Positions 63,869 through 64,000 of a DNA stretch of 64,000 nucleotides are shown in pieces. The notes under the pieces are model-generated. The model was not told where the DNA came from. It did not search any database and was given only the letters and a program-made list of their open reading frames with translations. The DNA comes from CAZWCX01 sp964632945 (GTDB taxonomy: Bacteria; Planctomycetota; MHYJ01; WSZJ01; CAZWCX01). The stretch spans positions 62,001-126,000 of the forward strand of contig CAZWCX010000003.1 in the NCBI GenBank assembly GCA_964632945.1, read 5' to 3'. The translations under genes were made by a program, and so were the position numbers. Each line of letters starts with the position of its first letter. Position 1 is the stretch's first letter.

Positions 63869-64000
63869 ATGGGCTTGCGGACCAAGTTCAGCGTCACCGC
63901 CGCCCTGCTGATCGCCATCCTCGGACTGCTCCTGACGCAGTGGTTCGTGGAGCACGAGCAGGCTCTCTACACCGACAATCTCGTCTCCCGCGGGGCGGCG
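63869..64000 (+). CDS. Membrane sensor protein, 3' end missing
   Basis: Only the first 44 codons are in the window, starting with the ATG at 63869. They read MGLRTKFSVTAALLIAILGL and continue with LLTQWFVEHEQAL, a short basic head and one membrane helix (about 8-24) leading to an extracytoplasmic helix. This is the usual start of chemoreceptors, HAMP-containing cyclases and histidine kinases. The output domain is cut off, so nothing more can be said. It has its own promoter 157 bases after the sAC-like gene. Confidence 0.6.
   Translation, partial: MGLRTKFSVTAALLIAILGLLLTQWFVEHEQALYTDNLVSRGAA

Noticed and set aside
57130..63918. A 2262-codon open frame on the minus strand across the kinase and cyclase genes.
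   Set aside because: It is the shadow of high-GC coding on the plus strand. Its translation is Arg/Gly/His-rich without domains, while the plus strand gives complete kinase, CNB and cyclase motifs.

Overview
The window is a 64 kb piece of a very GC-rich bacterial chromosome and is densely coding. I see no prophage, insertion sequence, CRISPR array or integrase. The best guess for the host is a planctomycete (Planctomycetota) or a close relative. This rests on several large Hanks-type Ser/Thr kinases with long TPR tails, the characteristic juxtamembrane pattern FLRGEA..(S/A)RPE...ERG.RW.RR.P in two of them, a pseudopilin-like secreted protein with an H-x10-DG ending, and a tpiA-secG-yicC-gmk-rpoZ-coaC gene order. 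No rRNA is present, so this is inference. A run of ten N inside gmk shows that the sequence is a draft assembly.

Layout. 1-13.3 kb (+): a 5'-truncated TPR protein, a membrane-anchored protein of unknown function, a pseudokinase, and two transmembrane kinases with TPR tails. 13.6-15.4 kb: a minus-strand REC-EAL phosphodiesterase and a tRNA-Arg(CCU). 15.7-21.8 kb (+): a kinase with fourteen CxxC motifs, an MFS transporter, a TraB/GumN protein, an ICMT-like methyltransferase and a secreted pseudopilin-like protein. 21.9-22.8 kb (-): an ADP-ribosylglycohydrolase homologue. An AT-rich divergent control region follows, then the operon DUF2089, SHOCT-like protein, pseudokinase (23.1-25.7 kb, +) and a membrane diguanylate cyclase (25.8-27.9 kb, +). 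27.9-33.7 kb (-): two paralogous secreted proteins and an MscK-type channel. 34.0-37.8 kb (+): the cofactor cluster thiC, mrp, fmdB-like, moaA. 37.9-40.2 kb: a divergent pair of HD-GYP protein and NtrC-type regulator. 40.2-45.6 kb: enoyl-CoA hydratase, a zinc-type oxidoreductase (-), a hypothetical, 3-hydroxyacyl-CoA dehydrogenase, a lipoprotein and an exported protein. 45.7-49.0 kb: a five-PAS GGDEF-EAL protein. 49.3-53.0 kb (-): the housekeeping operon tpiA-secG-yicC-gmk-rpoZ-coaC. 53.4-54.6 kb: a Flp-like pilin convergent with GspK. 54.6-57.4 kb (-): a CrtC/AttH-like protein with a phytoene-desaturase-like oxidoreductase. 57.5-63.7 kb (+): a protein kinase with two cyclic-nucleotide-binding domains, three bases upstream of a soluble-adenylyl-cyclase-like protein. 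At the right edge the start of a membrane sensor gene is cut off.

How it fits together. The window is dominated by signalling. There are seven kinase-fold proteins, two of them degenerate, one class III cyclase, and four proteins of cyclic-di-GMP turnover (REC-EAL, GGDEF, HD-GYP, PAS-GGDEF-EAL). The most interesting unit is the kinase/cyclase pair at 57.5-63.7 kb. It looks like a compact bacterial cyclic-nucleotide-dependent protein kinase with its own sAC-type cyclase, which also carries an ATPase and TPR sensor half. Start sites were chosen by Shine-Dalgarno spacing and family alignment. Many promoters fit TTGAC(G/A/C) or TTGCGC, 16-18 bases, TAnnnT, and at least two sit so close to the ATG that the mRNA is probably leaderless.
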